NCBI GenBank assembly: GCA_016712415.1 | Contig: JADJRC010000049.1 | Span: 124,001-188,000, forward strand | Source of the DNA: Lewinellaceae bacterium | GTDB taxonomy: Bacteria; Bacteroidota; Bacteroidia; Chitinophagales; Saprospiraceae | Direction: 5' to 3' | DNA: 64,000 nt | Part shown: in pieces, positions 9,277 to 19,167 of the stretch | How the letters are laid out: every line of letters begins with the position of its first letter | Numbering within the stretch: position 1 is the stretch's first letter | Position numbers and translations under genes: made by a program | The notes under the pieces: model-generated | Databases searched by the model: none | What the model was told of the DNA's origin: nothing | What the model saw: the letters and a program-made list of their open reading frames with translations, nothing else

Positions 9277-9355
9277 GTGCCGCATACTGAGTGCTGCATA
9301 TCGAGTGTCTCACTGCGAGTGAGACACTCGATATGCAGCACTCAGTATGCGGCAC
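9277..9355. repeat. Perfect 38-bp inverted repeat with 3-base spacer
   Basis: The left arm 9277-9314 and right arm 9318-9355 are exact reverse complements around GCG. Each arm is itself built of related words (GTGCCGCATACTGA, GTGCTGCATATCGA, GTGTCTCACT). It lies 27 bases past the stop of the porP/sprF gene and before its terminator, so it would be transcribed as a very stable hairpin. Neither side has a T tract. Confidence 0.95.
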
Positions 9356-9382
9356 AGCCCGCCGAATCATACCGTCATTTGC

Positions 9383-10333
9383 TTATTGATACAGGTCCGT
9401 CTGGTCGCCGCCCGCTTTTTTAGGCGCTTTGCGCGGCAGTGTAAAGGCTACACTGATCTCGTGAGAACCGCCGTTGTATTGCTGAAATTTGGAGAAAGCA
9501 ACGTCGTAAGAGTAAAAAAACTGCAATTTGCTGAGTTTGGTGCCGATGAGGAACACCGCAGAACCTTCACTGCTCGGGCGATAGGTCAGGCCGGCAATGA
9601 GTTTGTCTTCCATAAAACGGCCCTGCAGATTTACGTCGATCTGAAACGGCGTGTCGCGAATACGGCGAATGGTCAGCGAAGGAATTAGTTTGAAATTCTG
9701 GCTGGGAATGTCTGCAATATAACCGAGCTGGAATATATAGTGCTGAAAAAGTCCGCCGCCTGTGGTATTTTCTGTTACCACCGGCACGTCGTCGAGTCGG
9801 GTCCGTACCGTATTGGGCAAAGTCAGGCTCAAAAACAGCCGTTCATCGTACAAAACATGCGTGCCAACCGAAGCGTCGAATATCTGCTGGCCCTCGGTCA
9901 ATCCTTCCAGTACGTCGTCGTTCTTGTCAACCAGCGGATTGGACAGCAGCGATGCGTCGGCACGGCGGTTGAGGAACTCCGTAGAAAGTCCCAAACCGAT
10001 ACGCGTTTTCTGGATGCGGAAGCGGAATGCGTAGTTCAACTGGAATTTCAGCGTGGTCACATCGCCGATCTTTTCGGAGAACAAGCCGCCGCCAAGGGCC
10101 AGTTTATCGCCCACCGGGCCGCTGTACATGACCGTGAAGTCGGTCGGTTTGCCCGGGAAGCCCGTCCATGTGCTGCGGGCATTGCCCACAAATTCATGCT
10201 GGTCCTGAAAACCGGTATAACCCGGATTGACAAGGATCGGAAATACCTGGTACTGGGAGTAAATAGCCTGCTCCTGGGCAAAGGCTGCGAGGGTGATTAT
10301 GCCGAATATGAGGGTAAAAAATGCCTTTTTCAT
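9383..10333 (-). CDS. PorP/SprF family type IX secretion membrane protein
   Basis: This 316-residue outer-membrane beta-barrel protein starts MKKAFFTLIFGIITLAAFAQ, a typical signal peptide. The following EQAIYSQYQVFPILVNPGYTG is the hallmark opening of the PorP/SprF family (YxQY, NPAYAG-like). Alternating aromatic beta strands run through to the C-terminal strand. The family works with T9SS: SprF is needed for secretion of the SprB adhesin, and PorP binds PorK/PorE in the periplasm. It lies directly downstream of a SprB-repeat protein with a type B sorting domain, the usual pairing of a type B cargo with its own PorP/SprF-like partner, so that protein is the likely client. The family call is firm; the client is inferred. 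Confidence 0.92.
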   Translation of the reverse strand: MKKAFFTLIFGIITLAAFAQEQAIYSQYQVFPILVNPGYTGFQDQHEFVGNARSTWTGFPGKPTDFTVMYSGPVGDKLALGGGLFSEKIGDVTTLKFQLNYAFRFRIQKTRIGLGLSTEFLNRRADASLLSNPLVDKNDDVLEGLTEGQQIFDASVGTHVLYDERLFLSLTLPNTVRTRLDDVPVVTENTTGGGLFQHYIFQLGYIADIPSQNFKLIPSLTIRRIRDTPFQIDVNLQGRFMEDKLIAGLTYRPSSEGSAVFLIGTKLSKLQFFYSYDVAFSKFQQYNGGSHEISVAFTLPRKAPKKAGGDQTDLYQ

Positions 10334-10384
10334 CGTAATCGAAAGTTTGGGCGAATGAAAATTAACGGTTTAAAGGTTGCGCGG

Positions 10385-10485
10385 GGTTGGGGGTTGGGGA
10401 GGTTGCGGTGGTTTCGGGTCGCGGGTTTCGGGTTGCTGATTTGAGTAACGTAAACCCGTAACCAGCAACCCGAAACCCCAAACCC
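10385..10485. repeat. G-rich degenerate tandem words folded into an inverted repeat
   Basis: Short words of the type GGTTGGGG, GGTTTCGGG and GGTTGCTG run from 10385 to 10438, and their complement follows at 10463-10485. A 16-bp perfect stem (10423-10438 with 10463-10478) encloses 24 bases. It fills the gap between the SprB-like gene and porP/sprF and would be transcribed in their shared message. The G4-5 runs could form a quadruplex on the plus strand. Confidence 0.85.
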
Positions 10486-10490
10486 CTTTA

Positions 10491-13400
10491 TTAGCGTAGC
10501 AGATTGATGTGTCCTTTTTGTTGTTGTTCTCCCCTGACCGGGTCGGTATAGTTCAGCACGTAGAAGTAAACGCCTTCTGCAAGCGGCTGGCCGGACCTGT
10601 TGGTGCCTTCCCAGATTGTTGCGCCGTTGTCGTATCCCGTGGCCTGGTACACCAGTTGTCCCCAGCGGTTGTATATCTCGATCGAGTTGGGTACGTTTTC
10701 GATACAGGTAATGAAAACGAAGTCGTTGTTGCCATCCTGCTGACCGGGTGTAATGACCGGGCGTACCTGATAGCAGCCGTCGACAGGGTAGTCAATCGTA
10801 TCAATACCCGTTCCGATACAGCCAAGTGCATCCTGAACAATGAATTGCACAATCTCACCGGCACAAAGGCCTTCGGCACGCTGACCGTCGCCGCTGTGGC
10901 CGAGGCTACCCGACCAGGTGTAGGTTATAGTACCCGAAGCGCCCGGGACGGTAGCGATAATTTCACCGTCGCAGGAATTAAACGACTGCGGAACAAGTTG
11001 GCTGAACTCGATGGCCAGCGGAGCGGGTTCCGGCACGGGCACCTGGTAGACTTTGGTTGCGCCGAGGTTATCGGTAACGGTCACCGTGTAATCGCCGCCG
11101 CAGAGGTTGACAGCCTGACTGAAAGCGCCTGAGGCAGGTACCTGGTCGATCTGGTTGGTCGACCATTTCACGGTGTAGGGCGCTACGCCGCCGTTTACGG
11201 TTACGCGGGCCACGCCGTCGCATTCGTCATAGCAACTGATGTTGTTGACGATCTGCAGTACCGGGACAATGGCAGGCGGAGAACTCAGGTCGCCGGAGAA
11301 GGCCGCTGTACAGCCCAGTCCGTCGGTCACAACAACCGTATAGTTGCCTGCACAGAGGGTGTTGTTGATGGCTGTAGTGCCGCCGTTGCTCCACTGGAAA
11401 GTTGGAGCGCCGATACCGCCGTTGTAGACCACCGTTCCGATACCGTTGCAGACATCTGCGCCGCTCACCTGGAAGCCGCCGTAGTTGGAACTGATGTTGA
11501 CCCCCGATACCGCGAGTTGCGACTCGGCAGTAAGCGTCACATTGAATACTCCCAATGTATCGTTCTGGTCGACTACCGTTACGTTATAGGCGCCTTGCGG
11601 AAGTCCGGTGACCACCTGCGTGTTGCCGGTAAAGCCGTTCGGGCCGGTCCAGGCATATTCATAAGGCGGATTGCCGCCTGATACGTTGAGGCCGATGCTG
11701 CCGTTGGAGGAGTTTGCACAACTCGGATCCAGTATCTCGCCTGCACCGACCACAAGTGCCGGCCACTGGCGTACCAGGTGCCAGGTGTACACTGCCGTGC
11801 AACCCGAGTTTGTATTCGTTACTGTTACGGTATATTGACCGGAGTCGCGGTTCATGATCGCGTTCGAGGTCGAAGTAAAGTTGTTCGGACCCGTCCAGAT
11901 GTAATTCATTACGACGGTATCAGGTACCGGGTTAAGCACGATGCTGCCGTTGCCGAAGGTTTGGTTCGGGTTGGATACACTCGGGCTGACCAGCGCCGGC
12001 TGCAGGCCCGGGACATTGACCGGCGAGGGCAGGGTAAACACGTTGGAGGCGTTGTCGGCAATCGTGATGTTATAGATACCCTTTGCAAAAGTGCAGATTG
12101 AAATGGTATTGTTGTTCGAGAGGGAAGAGCCGGATGCGCTACCCGTCCAGTTTACCTGGAACGGCGGCGAACCGCCGGCAACTTCAAGTACAATACAACC
12201 GTCGTTGCCGCAGGAAGGCGTAACGCTTGCCGTCGAAACACTGAACGGTGGCCTTACTTCGTAAGTCTTGGTAAAGGAACAACCGTCGCTGTCGGTCACC
12301 AGCAGTACATAGTCGCCGGGAGCGAGGTTGTTGATATCTTCGTTGGCGTTGGTATAGCCGTTCGGGCCCGTCCAGGCAATGGTGTAGTTGCCCGAGCCGC
12401 CCACGAGGTCGAGGGATACGGCGCCATCGGACATGCCGGGCGTCTGTATCGTTACGACTTCATTGGTAGGCTGTATGGGCGCCGACTCGTTGACCGTGAT
12501 GGCGGGCAGCGCAAAAGTACAGCCGATGCCGTCTGTCACGACCGGGATATAATCGCCGCCGTCGAGGTTGCCGATCGTTTCGCCGGAAAGGCTGGTGCCG
12601 TCCCAGTTTACGGTATACGGCGCGCCGTTACCGCCCGACACCTGGATGCCGATGCTGCCGTCGCCCTGACCTGCACAACTGACGTGTTGCACAACCGGGT
12701 TGCCGGGAACAATAGCCGGCGGCTGGTTGATGGTGACGGGTTGAAGCACAAGCGTGCAACCGCCCTGGTCGGTCACGGTAGCGTTGTATGTACCGCCCGG
12801 GATGCCGTTCAGGTTGGCGCCGCCGGGAGTAGCCGGGTCCCAGTTTACAGTATAGTTGCCGCTCCAGCCACCGCTGATATTGAGGTGGATAAAGCCTGTG
12901 TTGGCGCCATAGCACTCCACATTGCCTTTATCAACCGGTGTTGCCACAGCAAGTGCGCTGCTCGGGCCCGTGATCGTCACAGGGTTGGGCAGGGTAGTGG
13001 TACACATGTTGGCATCGGTGATCGTTACGTTGTAGGTTCCCGGTGAAAAGTTGGTGGGGTTCTTTGCTGTCGATGCAAGGCTGCCGCCCGGAACCGTGTA
13101 CCAGTTATATCCGTAAGTAGGTGTTCCGCCGGAAACGGCGATTACGGCCTGACCGGAGGCGCTGCCGAAGCAGGCCACGTTCTGCGTAGTGGTCAGGCTG
13201 GTATTGAGTACTGCAGGTTGCGAGATGGTGTAAGGCTGCGACGTGAAGGAGCAACCGGCCTGGTCCGTTACCTGAAGGGTGTAGATGCCGGGGCCGAGGT
13301 TGGCTATATCATCAGTGGCAGCGGTAAAGCCTGCCGGGCCGCTCCAGGCGTAGGTGTAGCCGGGAGTGCCGCCCGATACGGTCAGCGTGATGGCGCCGTT

Positions 13401-15098
13401 GTTGTCGCCGTTGCATTTTACGTTTGAAATGGTCAGTTGAGGCGTAGGTATCTGGATGGCGGGCGAAGTGCCTACCGTACCGGAATTCGTGATGGTGCCG
13501 CCGGCCGTCAGCGTGACCGTAACGGTGTAATCGCCGGGTGCGAGACCGGTGATCGTTTGCATGTTGCTGTTGCTGATGGGACCGCCGGGACCGCTCCAGG
13601 CGTAGCTCATCGCCGTGCCGTTCTGCACGGTCGCCGTGGCCGAGCCTGTATTGCCGCCGCCGCAAGCGGGGACGATGGGATTAATGCTTACCGTCGGAAC
13701 GACGTTGGAAACAAAAACGTGTCCGTTCACCATATTGGGCGTTACCGGGCCGTCCGGTTCTTTTACGATTTCGATCGGAAGGCCTGGCAGGCTGGTGAAG
13801 GTGACTGGTGTCGGAGGTGATCCAAGCGGAGCCGCTGCGGTAAAGCAAACGGAGAAAATTTTCGTATTATCGGGTAGTGTAACACCTAAGGCAGCCGGGT
13901 CGCTCCAGGAGAATTTGATCTGCCCGGCAGTGCCCGTATTGAAGTTGCCACCCAACGAGAGCGTCAGGGGGTTTGGTGTGAGTTGAATTGTTTGAAACTG
14001 GAGTTTCGTGGCATCATAGGTCATACCGTACTGCATGGCGATGATGCTGTTGAAGTTTTTCACTTTCACATCCACGCAGGCCTGGCCGCCGACACCCACC
14101 GTGTCTTTGTCGGCAGTGAAAGTCACCGCATTGGAGGGCGGAGGCGTAGCGGTCACGAAGATGGTATCCGTAATACCTGTAGTACCAACCACCCAAACGT
14201 TCTGGCTTGCGGAGTTAAAGGCCTCCGCATTGCCGGTACCTGGCGGGAAGCCCATGCCGTCGATCGTCACGAGCGAACTGCTGCCCGGAGCGCCGATGGC
14301 TTTAAAACATACAGCATAAATCTGCGTACCGTCGGCGCGTGTAACCCCCATGGCGGAAGGATCGCTCCAGCCCAGCAACTGCGTGCCGCTGGCTGGTGTG
14401 CCGCCGAAGCTGGCCGCTGTCAGGTCAGGCAGGTTGTACGACTGCGTATTCTGGTATTCCAGAATGGTATTATCCCAGTGCATGGCGTACTGCATCGACA
14501 CGATGTTGTCAAAGTCATGCACCGTCACAGGCATACAGGCCGTCTGGCCCTGCGGAATATTGATCGTATTGGCGATGATGTGGAAGCCCATCAGGGGCGT
14601 TTGTCCGGAGCCGCCGGTTACCACTGCGCCACCCGACTGGTAGTTCACCGTGATTGGCGCGCCGTCAGCAATAACCTCGATACCCGGAGCGACACTTGCA
14701 AGGTTTACGTTCGACATACCGTCTGCGAGTACCGTGAAGTGCAGGGTGAATATTGAGGTGTTGCTGGCAACTGTGAATCCGGTGGGATAAGCGCCCGGAT
14801 CGGCAAACCAGGAAACATTCACCTTGCCGGCCGTGGGAACGAAATAGTTCCCGCTGGTGAAACCGGGCAGCGCCGAGTTGTAAATCGAATCAAATTTCAA
14901 CAGGGCATTGTTGTAAGTGATCGGAAACTGGATCGAGTTGACGTTGGTGAAGCCAGTAACTTTTAACTGGAGGTTTACGCCGCTGCCGACCGGTCCGGTC
15001 ACTGTCGCAGGTGTAAGCGTAGTCACTAAAGTCTGTCCGAAGACCTGGGAGGCAATCAGCAGGAAACCTGCTGTGAGAAGGTGCATAATCGGTTTCAT
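10491..15098 (-). CDS. SprB-repeat adhesin with cohesin-like domains and T9SS type B (gliding-associated) C-terminal domain
   Basis: From ATG 15098 the product is 1535 residues with signal peptide MKPIMHLLTAGFLLIASQVF. A longer reading from 15167 would overlap the upstream gene. Three cohesin-like domains fill about 25-465, each with a YDxTxLxF-type strand (MQYGMTYDATKLQF, MQYAMHWDNTILEY). About ten SprB-type repeats follow to about 1430 (CNGDNNGAITLTVSGGTPGY, AWSGPNG, PGxYTVTVTD). The last ~95 residues are the CHU_C/type B sorting domain (IEIYNRWGQLVYQ, LAEGVYFYVLNY, KGHINLLR). T9SS should place it at the cell surface, where SprB-like filaments mediate adhesion or gliding. The next gene is PorP/SprF and the preceding one a cohesin-type A protein, so this looks like one transcription unit. 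Confidence 0.92.
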   Translation of the reverse strand: MKPIMHLLTAGFLLIASQVFGQTLVTTLTPATVTGPVGSGVNLQLKVTGFTNVNSIQFPITYNNALLKFDSIYNSALPGFTSGNYFVPTAGKVNVSWFADPGAYPTGFTVASNTSIFTLHFTVLADGMSNVNLASVAPGIEVIADGAPITVNYQSGGAVVTGGSGQTPLMGFHIIANTINIPQGQTACMPVTVHDFDNIVSMQYAMHWDNTILEYQNTQSYNLPDLTAASFGGTPASGTQLLGWSDPSAMGVTRADGTQIYAVCFKAIGAPGSSSLVTIDGMGFPPGTGNAEAFNSASQNVWVVGTTGITDTIFVTATPPPSNAVTFTADKDTVGVGGQACVDVKVKNFNSIIAMQYGMTYDATKLQFQTIQLTPNPLTLSLGGNFNTGTAGQIKFSWSDPAALGVTLPDNTKIFSVCFTAAAPLGSPPTPVTFTSLPGLPIEIVKEPDGPVTPNMVNGHVFVSNVVPTVSINPIVPACGGGNTGSATATVQNGTAMSYAWSGPGGPISNSNMQTITGLAPGDYTVTVTLTAGGTITNSGTVGTSPAIQIPTPQLTISNVKCNGDNNGAITLTVSGGTPGYTYAWSGPAGFTAATDDIANLGPGIYTLQVTDQAGCSFTSQPYTISQPAVLNTSLTTTQNVACFGSASGQAVIAVSGGTPTYGYNWYTVPGGSLASTAKNPTNFSPGTYNVTITDANMCTTTLPNPVTITGPSSALAVATPVDKGNVECYGANTGFIHLNISGGWSGNYTVNWDPATPGGANLNGIPGGTYNATVTDQGGCTLVLQPVTINQPPAIVPGNPVVQHVSCAGQGDGSIGIQVSGGNGAPYTVNWDGTSLSGETIGNLDGGDYIPVVTDGIGCTFALPAITVNESAPIQPTNEVVTIQTPGMSDGAVSLDLVGGSGNYTIAWTGPNGYTNANEDINNLAPGDYVLLVTDSDGCSFTKTYEVRPPFSVSTASVTPSCGNDGCIVLEVAGGSPPFQVNWTGSASGSSLSNNNTISICTFAKGIYNITIADNASNVFTLPSPVNVPGLQPALVSPSVSNPNQTFGNGSIVLNPVPDTVVMNYIWTGPNNFTSTSNAIMNRDSGQYTVTVTNTNSGCTAVYTWHLVRQWPALVVGAGEILDPSCANSSNGSIGLNVSGGNPPYEYAWTGPNGFTGNTQVVTGLPQGAYNVTVVDQNDTLGVFNVTLTAESQLAVSGVNISSNYGGFQVSGADVCNGIGTVVYNGGIGAPTFQWSNGGTTAINNTLCAGNYTVVVTDGLGCTAAFSGDLSSPPAIVPVLQIVNNISCYDECDGVARVTVNGGVAPYTVKWSTNQIDQVPASGAFSQAVNLCGGDYTVTVTDNLGATKVYQVPVPEPAPLAIEFSQLVPQSFNSCDGEIIATVPGASGTITYTWSGSLGHSGDGQRAEGLCAGEIVQFIVQDALGCIGTGIDTIDYPVDGCYQVRPVITPGQQDGNNDFVFITCIENVPNSIEIYNRWGQLVYQATGYDNGATIWEGTNRSGQPLAEGVYFYVLNYTDPVRGEQQQKGHINLLR

Positions 15099-15139
15099 CT
15101 TTAACGCGGAAAAGGGATGAGGGTGAAATAAAAAATTTT

Positions 15140-15949
15140 TCAAAAAACAAATAAAGGCTGAACGCATGACTTGTTTTTGGTGCGAAGTATCAAATAATAC
15201 ATGCCTTTTTCTCGTAATTCGGGGGAGGCAATTTCCATGCCATGTTGTCCCCGGCTACAGTCAGGCACTGTTTTTTCAAGTATGATCCGGCCGCTTTCAT
15301 CCGTTACGACAAGCTGTACATCGGAGGCGGCATCGAGGTCGAAACTGACCTGTGTTTTTTCGCGGAAAGGGTTGGGCGCCACCTGTACAGGAAGCGTATT
15401 GCCTTGCCCGTAAGGCTCGTCGGCAGAAACAGTGTAGCCGATGGCGACAAAGCCCTGCGTCACATTGACGGCGCCCATTTCAAACGGCGTAATGACGCCG
15501 TCAACCAGTTGGGTCACTTCGAAAATCGTAGGTGGAGCAGAACCGAATGTCACGGCAGAGCCTGCATTGACCGCGCCGATCGCTTTCAGTCGCAGGCGAA
15601 AAATGGTCGTTCCATCGGTTGCCGTTTCGCCGAGTTCGAGGTCGGAGGCTTCCCATGCCAAACGCAAAATACCGCTGTCGAGGGTATTCATCAGGCCGAA
15701 GTCATCTTCGTCGAGGCCGGGAAGGTTGTAAAAATCTGTGGAAGTAAACTGCAGCACCGCCGGGTTCCAGCGGAGTACAAATTGCACTGAAGTAATGCTG
15801 TCAAAGTTGTACACCTTTACCGGCAGGGCCACTGTGGCGCCGGCGGTGACATTATTGAGAAACGGCAGGGTAAAGCCGGTCTGTGCGGAAAGAGATGTGG
15901 TATATATAAGCCAAAGGCTTATGAATACATTGCGTAAACAAAGATTCAT
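15140..15949 (-). CDS. Exported cohesin-domain protein with T9SS type A sorting domain
   Basis: The 269-residue product has a signal peptide ending SLSAQ, one cohesin-like domain at about 25-170 (VQFVLRWNPAVLQF, ILRLAWEASDLELGETATDG) closely resembling the cohesin modules of the gene downstream, and a T9SS type A sorting domain from about 185 (VQVAPNPFREKTQVSFDLDA, GMYYLILRTKNKS). Cohesins bind dockerins, and the two giant proteins flanking this cluster carry dockerin-like repeats, so a surface complex is conceivable; that link is inference. The stop at 15140 lies 41 bases before the ATG at 15098. Confidence 0.88.
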   Translation of the reverse strand: MNLCLRNVFISLWLIYTTSLSAQTGFTLPFLNNVTAGATVALPVKVYNFDSITSVQFVLRWNPAVLQFTSTDFYNLPGLDEDDFGLMNTLDSGILRLAWEASDLELGETATDGTTIFRLRLKAIGAVNAGSAVTFGSAPPTIFEVTQLVDGVITPFEMGAVNVTQGFVAIGYTVSADEPYGQGNTLPVQVAPNPFREKTQVSFDLDAASDVQLVVTDESGRIILEKTVPDCSRGQHGMEIASPELREKGMYYLILRTKNKSCVQPLFVF

Positions 15950-16255
15950 GGGTACAATTGGTTTGGATTACTTTGCTGAAAGATGTCAGAAGAAAGTATT
16001 CAAGCGGATTAAAAGACCGTTTTTCAACGGAGAAGTAGATGATTTAATAGTTTTCAAAAAACAGGCCAAAAATAGCGCGCTCCGAAAATAAATGGTAAAT
16101 ATTTTTCATTTGTCCTTGAATATCAGGCAGTAAGGCGTTAATTTTTTGAGAGAAAGATTTTATCCGCCTGACAGTGGAATCCCTGCCATGTTTATTCCCG
16201 GCGGAAAACAGACTGTCTGCATGGCGCGACTCCGGGTATTCATACCAACACAGCG

Positions 16256-16298
16256 CCAAAAACAACAGGCGACCGCGCATGTGAGCGCGGCCGCCTGT
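16256..16298 (-). terminator. Rho-independent terminator of the second giant HYR gene
   Basis: On the minus strand a 14-bp GC-rich stem (16298-16285 with 16278-16265, one G-U pair) closes a six-base loop, followed by TGTTTTT. It begins 22 bases past the stop at 16321. The gap 15950-16255 shows nothing else I can support. Confidence 0.85.
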
Positions 16299-16320
16299 CG
16301 GTAAAGAGATCAGATCGGGT

Positions 16321-19119
16321 TTAATCCACCACGATCATCTTTTTCACGGCGCTGTTGGCAGGCGTATCGAGTTGGTAGAACAGGATGCCTGCTTCCAGAT
16401 CGCTGCGCTGGAGTGTTACGGTATTCAGCCCCCTGGAAAAATCGCCCTTCACCACTTTCAGGATGCGGCCTTCAGCGTTGCTGATGCTCAGCGTTGCTTC
16501 ACACGCTTCCGGCAGATTGAAGGTGATATTGGTGCTGCTCCGCATCGGGTTCGGCGTATTTTGCAGGAGTTCGAAGCCGGTTCCGGCAACGACAGGCCCG
16601 GAGGCGCCGTTGAAACGCAGCGCCGGTTCAAGCCGGTCGCCCGATTCATTGTAGGCTTCAGTACGGGTGATGCGGTTGCTGAATCCGAGCATTTTACTCA
16701 GTTCTCCGGCCTTGTGGGCGCGGAAACGCACGCTGAACATACCGGCATTATCGTCGACGGATGCCGTGATCGCCCCCGGCGTTCCATCCTGCGAACGCTG
16801 GAATACCGCAAAGTTATCAGCAGCCATTTTTTCGCCCGGAATTACTTCCAGCACTTCCAGGTCGCCCGTATTCAGTGTAAACTGGTAGGCGGCGGCGTTT
16901 TCAGCAGCCTTGAAATGAACTACAAAGTCTTCGCCGGCCTGTACGCTGCGATCTTCCAGGTCGAAGTAGAGGGTGTTTGCGCTGCGATCATCGGCGAGCA
17001 TAAAGGCGTTGGCAATAGCCGTATTGTTGACGTCGCCGATTTTGATGGAGACAAACTCATCACTCAGCCCGAACTGCATGTTGTAGATCGATACCGTTTC
17101 GGGGAATTGCGAAGTAAACGGATTCTTCGGATCGGAGAAGATGAACGATTTGTTGACAAAGCGCCACGAAGTGTTGTTCGGGAATTTCGGATAGATACCC
17201 AGGATAAGTTTCCGGATTTCCACGACGTCGAACGTGGTGATCGAGTTGGATTTGTTGGCGTCTGCCGCGATCATTTTGTAGGGCGTATTCAGGGGAGTAA
17301 GCCCGAGGATGTGCTTGTTGATCTGAACAATGTCGAAGGTGGAGACCCCGTTGAGCGGGTTGTCGTCTTTCAGCGGTGTGATTGTGAAATCGGAGCCAAC
17401 CGGCACCTGCCCGGACGGGAACAGGTACAATCCGTCGTTGTCGGTTGCATCGCTCAGGTTGATGGTTTGACCCACCGGACCAGTGCCCTGCAGGTTCACG
17501 TTGGCATCTTCAAGTCCCTCGGTCATTTCTGTTTTCAGGAAACCGGCGATGGCAGGCGCTCCGGGCGAACAGCTGCCCAGATTATCTTGTACATCAAGCG
17601 TCGCCAGGCAGAAGTCGGCATTGCCGGCCATATCCTGAGCCCATAATTCCACTTCGTTGGAGCCCAGTTCACTGCAGTCGAATATGACGTTGGTGATCGG
17701 ATTACCCAGGGCATCTACCGGGAAGCCCGTACCCTGACCCGCTTTGCGGATAGCAAACACCAGTTGGTTTGGCCCCGGTACGGTTGCCGTCGGGGGCGTG
17801 CAGTTGTCTTCGGCATACTGAAGGAAATCGGCTGCCCACATCTGGATCATCTGATTGGGCATGATGTTCACGCTCAGTCCGTCGTGGCAAACGACCGTCG
17901 GCGCCTTGCAATCTTTCACCACAAAGGTGTATTCGCAGAATTGCTCGTTGCCACAGCCATCCGTCACGAGCCACTTGATCTTGTGCGTACCATAAGGCAG
18001 TTCGGGCACCACACCTGCGGATCCGAAAGGATTGTTGGGCGTGGGCATCTGGCTGAGCGTTTTCCACTGTACAGCAGCCGTACGCGTGTTGCCCGTTACA
18101 GACTGGTGCAGGGCAAAACGATACTTCTGATCGGGCAGCACAGGCCGCTCATCGAAGATACTCGGCGTGCCGCCGGTATAACCGGGGTTGCCGGCGTTGC
18201 CGAAGTTGACCGTTCCGGGTGTCGTCGGCAGGTCGTTGCTGTTCAGCACCGTTTCCATATTGCCGTCGCCGTCGAGGTCGAGGAACAGCAGGAAACTGAT
18301 GTTGACATTGGCGCCCGAGCATGCATCGGTAGCCGTGACGGTCAGGTTGGCCGGACCTTCACAGAGGTCGTGCAGTCCATGTACCGAGTCGAACCAGTAC
18401 GATTCGTTCCACAACTGCGGGTTATTGGCAGTGATGTCGCAGAATTCCACGGGACTTGCAGGGCAATTGATCGTGGGTTTCTGTGTATCGATAATTTTGA
18501 TGATCTGCTTGTACTGATAGCAGTTTGCGTTCGGATTGTAGTAGAGGCAGTAGTTGGTCTGCGGCTGGCCCGGAGCAATTGAGATTACCGTAGGATTCCA
18601 GGGCGCCGGGGTTCCGCAAGCCGATACGATGGGCCCTGGCAGGTTTTGCGGGCTGTTTGTATTCGGATTGGGATTGGGGTTGGGAATGATGACGCAGTCT
18701 GCATTCGGGTTGTAGGTACACCAGTTAATGATCGTCCAGGTGCGTTCAATTTTGAAACATGCATCTGGGACAACCGTAAAGACCTGGTCTTCAAAAGACA
18801 CGCCGAGCAATTCGCAGTCTTTGCCGAAGAAACTCGGTTCGCCGTAATTACCCGTGCCGTCGCAGGCAGTGACGATCACGTCATTCGGGAATTTTACGAA
18901 GTAATCCTGTTCGTAGTTCACAATGATGCGTTGCGTGCACTGGCTGCTCAGTCCGCCGCAATCGAATGCGCGGAAGGTGCGGGTAATGGTGCCTTTATTG
19001 CAAACTGTGTCGAACAGGTTGTAGTTATTGCTGACAGTGATGGTATCGATGCAGCAGTTGTCGGTAGCGGTAGCCATGCCATAAGCCCACAGCGAAGGAT
19101 CGAACGCTTCGCAGCTCAC
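16321..19119 (-). CDS. C-terminal part of second giant HYR/dockerin/cohesin-like T9SS type A protein (after in-frame stop)
   Basis: This reading frame is continuous with 19168-20760 except for one TAG at 19170-19168. The 932 residues from the first internal Met (MSCEAFDPSLWAYG) parallel the product of 1486-4161 nearly module for module: HYR-like repeats, the block VKFPNDVIVTACDGTGNYGE, a dockerin-like pair at about 586-641 (STFDIVQINKHILGL, STFDVVEIRKLILGI), a cohesin-like domain at about 711-833 and a T9SS type A domain at about 848-932 (QNTPNPMRSSTN, VKKMIVVD). The Met at 19119 lies inside an HYR strand and is not a believable natural start. The predicted role is a surface-exposed T9SS cargo. 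Confidence 0.8.
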   Translation of the reverse strand: MSCEAFDPSLWAYGMATATDNCCIDTITVSNNYNLFDTVCNKGTITRTFRAFDCGGLSSQCTQRIIVNYEQDYFVKFPNDVIVTACDGTGNYGEPSFFGKDCELLGVSFEDQVFTVVPDACFKIERTWTIINWCTYNPNADCVIIPNPNPNPNTNSPQNLPGPIVSACGTPAPWNPTVISIAPGQPQTNYCLYYNPNANCYQYKQIIKIIDTQKPTINCPASPVEFCDITANNPQLWNESYWFDSVHGLHDLCEGPANLTVTATDACSGANVNISFLLFLDLDGDGNMETVLNSNDLPTTPGTVNFGNAGNPGYTGGTPSIFDERPVLPDQKYRFALHQSVTGNTRTAAVQWKTLSQMPTPNNPFGSAGVVPELPYGTHKIKWLVTDGCGNEQFCEYTFVVKDCKAPTVVCHDGLSVNIMPNQMIQMWAADFLQYAEDNCTPPTATVPGPNQLVFAIRKAGQGTGFPVDALGNPITNVIFDCSELGSNEVELWAQDMAGNADFCLATLDVQDNLGSCSPGAPAIAGFLKTEMTEGLEDANVNLQGTGPVGQTINLSDATDNDGLYLFPSGQVPVGSDFTITPLKDDNPLNGVSTFDIVQINKHILGLTPLNTPYKMIAADANKSNSITTFDVVEIRKLILGIYPKFPNNTSWRFVNKSFIFSDPKNPFTSQFPETVSIYNMQFGLSDEFVSIKIGDVNNTAIANAFMLADDRSANTLYFDLEDRSVQAGEDFVVHFKAAENAAAYQFTLNTGDLEVLEVIPGEKMAADNFAVFQRSQDGTPGAITASVDDNAGMFSVRFRAHKAGELSKMLGFSNRITRTEAYNESGDRLEPALRFNGASGPVVAGTGFELLQNTPNPMRSSTNITFNLPEACEATLSISNAEGRILKVVKGDFSRGLNTVTLQRSDLEAGILFYQLDTPANSAVKKMIVVD

Positions 19120-19167
19120 GGTTACGTTGGCCGGCGAGGTGCAGGTGGGTTTGAGTTTGTCGTCGAC

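Noticed and set aside
16044..16280. 78-codon minus-strand ORF
   Set aside because: It reads from inside the terminator of the second HYR gene and shows no conserved feature.
19117..19119. ATG as a genuine start of the downstream HYR ORF
   Set aside because: It lies inside a conserved HYR strand (TVSCEAFDPS), lacks a signal peptide, and the paralogue reads through this point.
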